Below are positions 5,911-6,131 of a DNA stretch of 6,131 nucleotides, piece after piece. The stretch comes from Clostridiales bacterium (GTDB lineage: Bacteria > Bacillota > Clostridia > Oscillospirales > Oscillospiraceae). The notes beneath the pieces were generated by a model. The model was not told the DNA's origin. It did not search any database and was given only the letters and a program-made list of their open reading frames with translations. A program made the translations under genes and the position numbers. The first letter of the stretch is position 1. Each line of letters opens with the position of its first letter. The stretch lies in contig JAJQAS010000172.1 of the NCBI GenBank assembly GCA_021203685.1, positions 1 through 6,131 on the forward strand, in the 5' to 3' direction.

Positions 5911-6008
5911 CCCCCTCGCCTCCCCTGAAAGGGGAGGGGGACCATGCGAAGCATGGTGGAGGGGTTTTCCACAGGAGGCACTGATAAGGCTGATTCAACG
6001 GGATAACC
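5911..6008 (+). repeat. Palindromic intergenic element, copy D
   Basis: The outer stem is CCCCTC/GAGGGG (5912-5917 with 5959-5964), the first hairpin CCTCCCCT/AGGGGAGG (5919-5926 with 5930-5937), and the second hairpin ACCATGC/GCATGGT (5941-5947 with 5951-5957, loop GAA). The right flank to 6008 aligns without gaps with 201-244 of copy A, including CTGAT-AGGC-GATTCAA and a terminal ATAACC. The left flank is less clearly conserved. TGTGGAAAA (5856-5864) and TTTTCCACA (5965-5973) form a further inverted pair that links it to copy C. Confidence 0.78.
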
Positions 6009-6048
6009 GAAAAGATTCATACATAAATAGTTTACCCCATTTCCGCGC

Positions 6049-6080
6049 AAAAGTAAAGAGCCTGCCAAACAGCAGACTCT
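6049..6080 (-). terminator. Rho-independent terminator of the upstream minus-strand gene
   Basis: On the minus strand AGAGTCTGC (6080-6072) pairs with GCAGGCTCT (6065-6057) over nine positions with one G-U pair and a six-base loop, followed by TTACTTTT (6056-6049). It lies 26 bases beyond the stop codon at 6107-6109. It should separate transcription of the gene at the window edge from the DUF512-der series. Confidence 0.7.
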
Positions 6081-6106
6081 CGACTTCGTATCCGGCAACA
6101 CAGGGG

Positions 6107-6131
6107 TCACTCCACCTCGGCGTTGGCCTCC
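6107..6131 (-). CDS. C-terminal end of a minus-strand gene (partial)
   Basis: Minus-strand codons from the window edge read EANAEVE and then TGA at 6109-6107. The acidic, alanine-containing tail followed at a short distance by a terminator at 6049-6080 is what the end of a real gene looks like. Seven codons are too few to name a product. Confidence 0.5.

Noticed and set aside
5570..5928. Plus-strand open frames running through the repeat elements (also minus-strand ones at 130-450 and 5907-6110)
   Set aside because: Their translations come from the palindromic repeats or from antisense sequence and show no protein family. The shared peptide pieces simply reflect the shared repeat DNA.
5856..5973. 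TTTTCCACA and its reverse complement TGTGGAAAA resemble DnaA boxes
   Set aside because: There are only two, they sit inside the repeat pair, the matching position in copy A is TTTCCGCAG, and no AT-rich unwinding region or replication gene is nearby. They are better explained as element arms.
6010..6045. Possible minus-strand promoter in the AT-rich stretch around 6018-6037
   Set aside because: TATTTA and TATGAA could serve as -10 boxes, but no hexamer close to TTGACA lies at proper spacing, so I cannot support a promoter call. The DUF512 promoter remains unplaced between about 6048 and 5700.

Overview
The window looks like chromosomal DNA from a fairly GC-rich member of the Clostridia, probably Oscillospiraceae (Flavonifractor/Oscillibacter-like). 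The basis is the gene set (a DUF512 radical-SAM protein beside Der, PlsY and GpsA), strong GGAGG-type ribosome binding sites, GC-rich third codon positions, and intergenic palindromic repeats of a kind I associate with that group. The genus is an inference; no rRNA or other marker is present.

All five complete genes lie on the minus strand, so transcription runs from high to low coordinates: DUF512 radical-SAM protein (5690-4311), der (4154-2814), plsY (2814-2179, overlapping der by one base), gpsA (1904-903) and a GyrI-like small-molecule-binding protein (884-249, 18 bases after gpsA). The right edge holds the last codons of another minus-strand gene and its terminator (6049-6080). The left edge probably holds the last codons of a plus-strand gene followed by a strong terminator (43-75), so the GyrI-like gene and that gene converge.

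Functionally, GpsA makes sn-glycerol 3-phosphate and PlsY acylates it to lysophosphatidate, the first membrane step of phospholipid synthesis. Der is a ribosome-assembly GTPase. The DUF512 protein has a PDZ-like N-terminus and an iron-sulfur radical-SAM core, but its reaction is unknown. The GyrI-like protein resembles a family with small-molecule-binding or hydrolase activity.

The spacers are where the less ordinary sequence lies. A palindromic element of about 100-150 bp occurs as two intact copies and one more in an inverted pair (96-244, 5774-5880 reversed, 5911-6008), plus an internally deleted relic between plsY and gpsA (2071-2121). Its second hairpin differs in sequence between copies but keeps its pairing. 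The plsY-gpsA spacer also carries two oppositely oriented arrays of 7-base repeats, and the DUF512-der spacer carries an unrelated 70-bp inverted repeat. I see no CRISPR array, transposase, tRNA/rRNA or defence system. The window is mostly ordinary housekeeping genes with repeat-decorated spacers.
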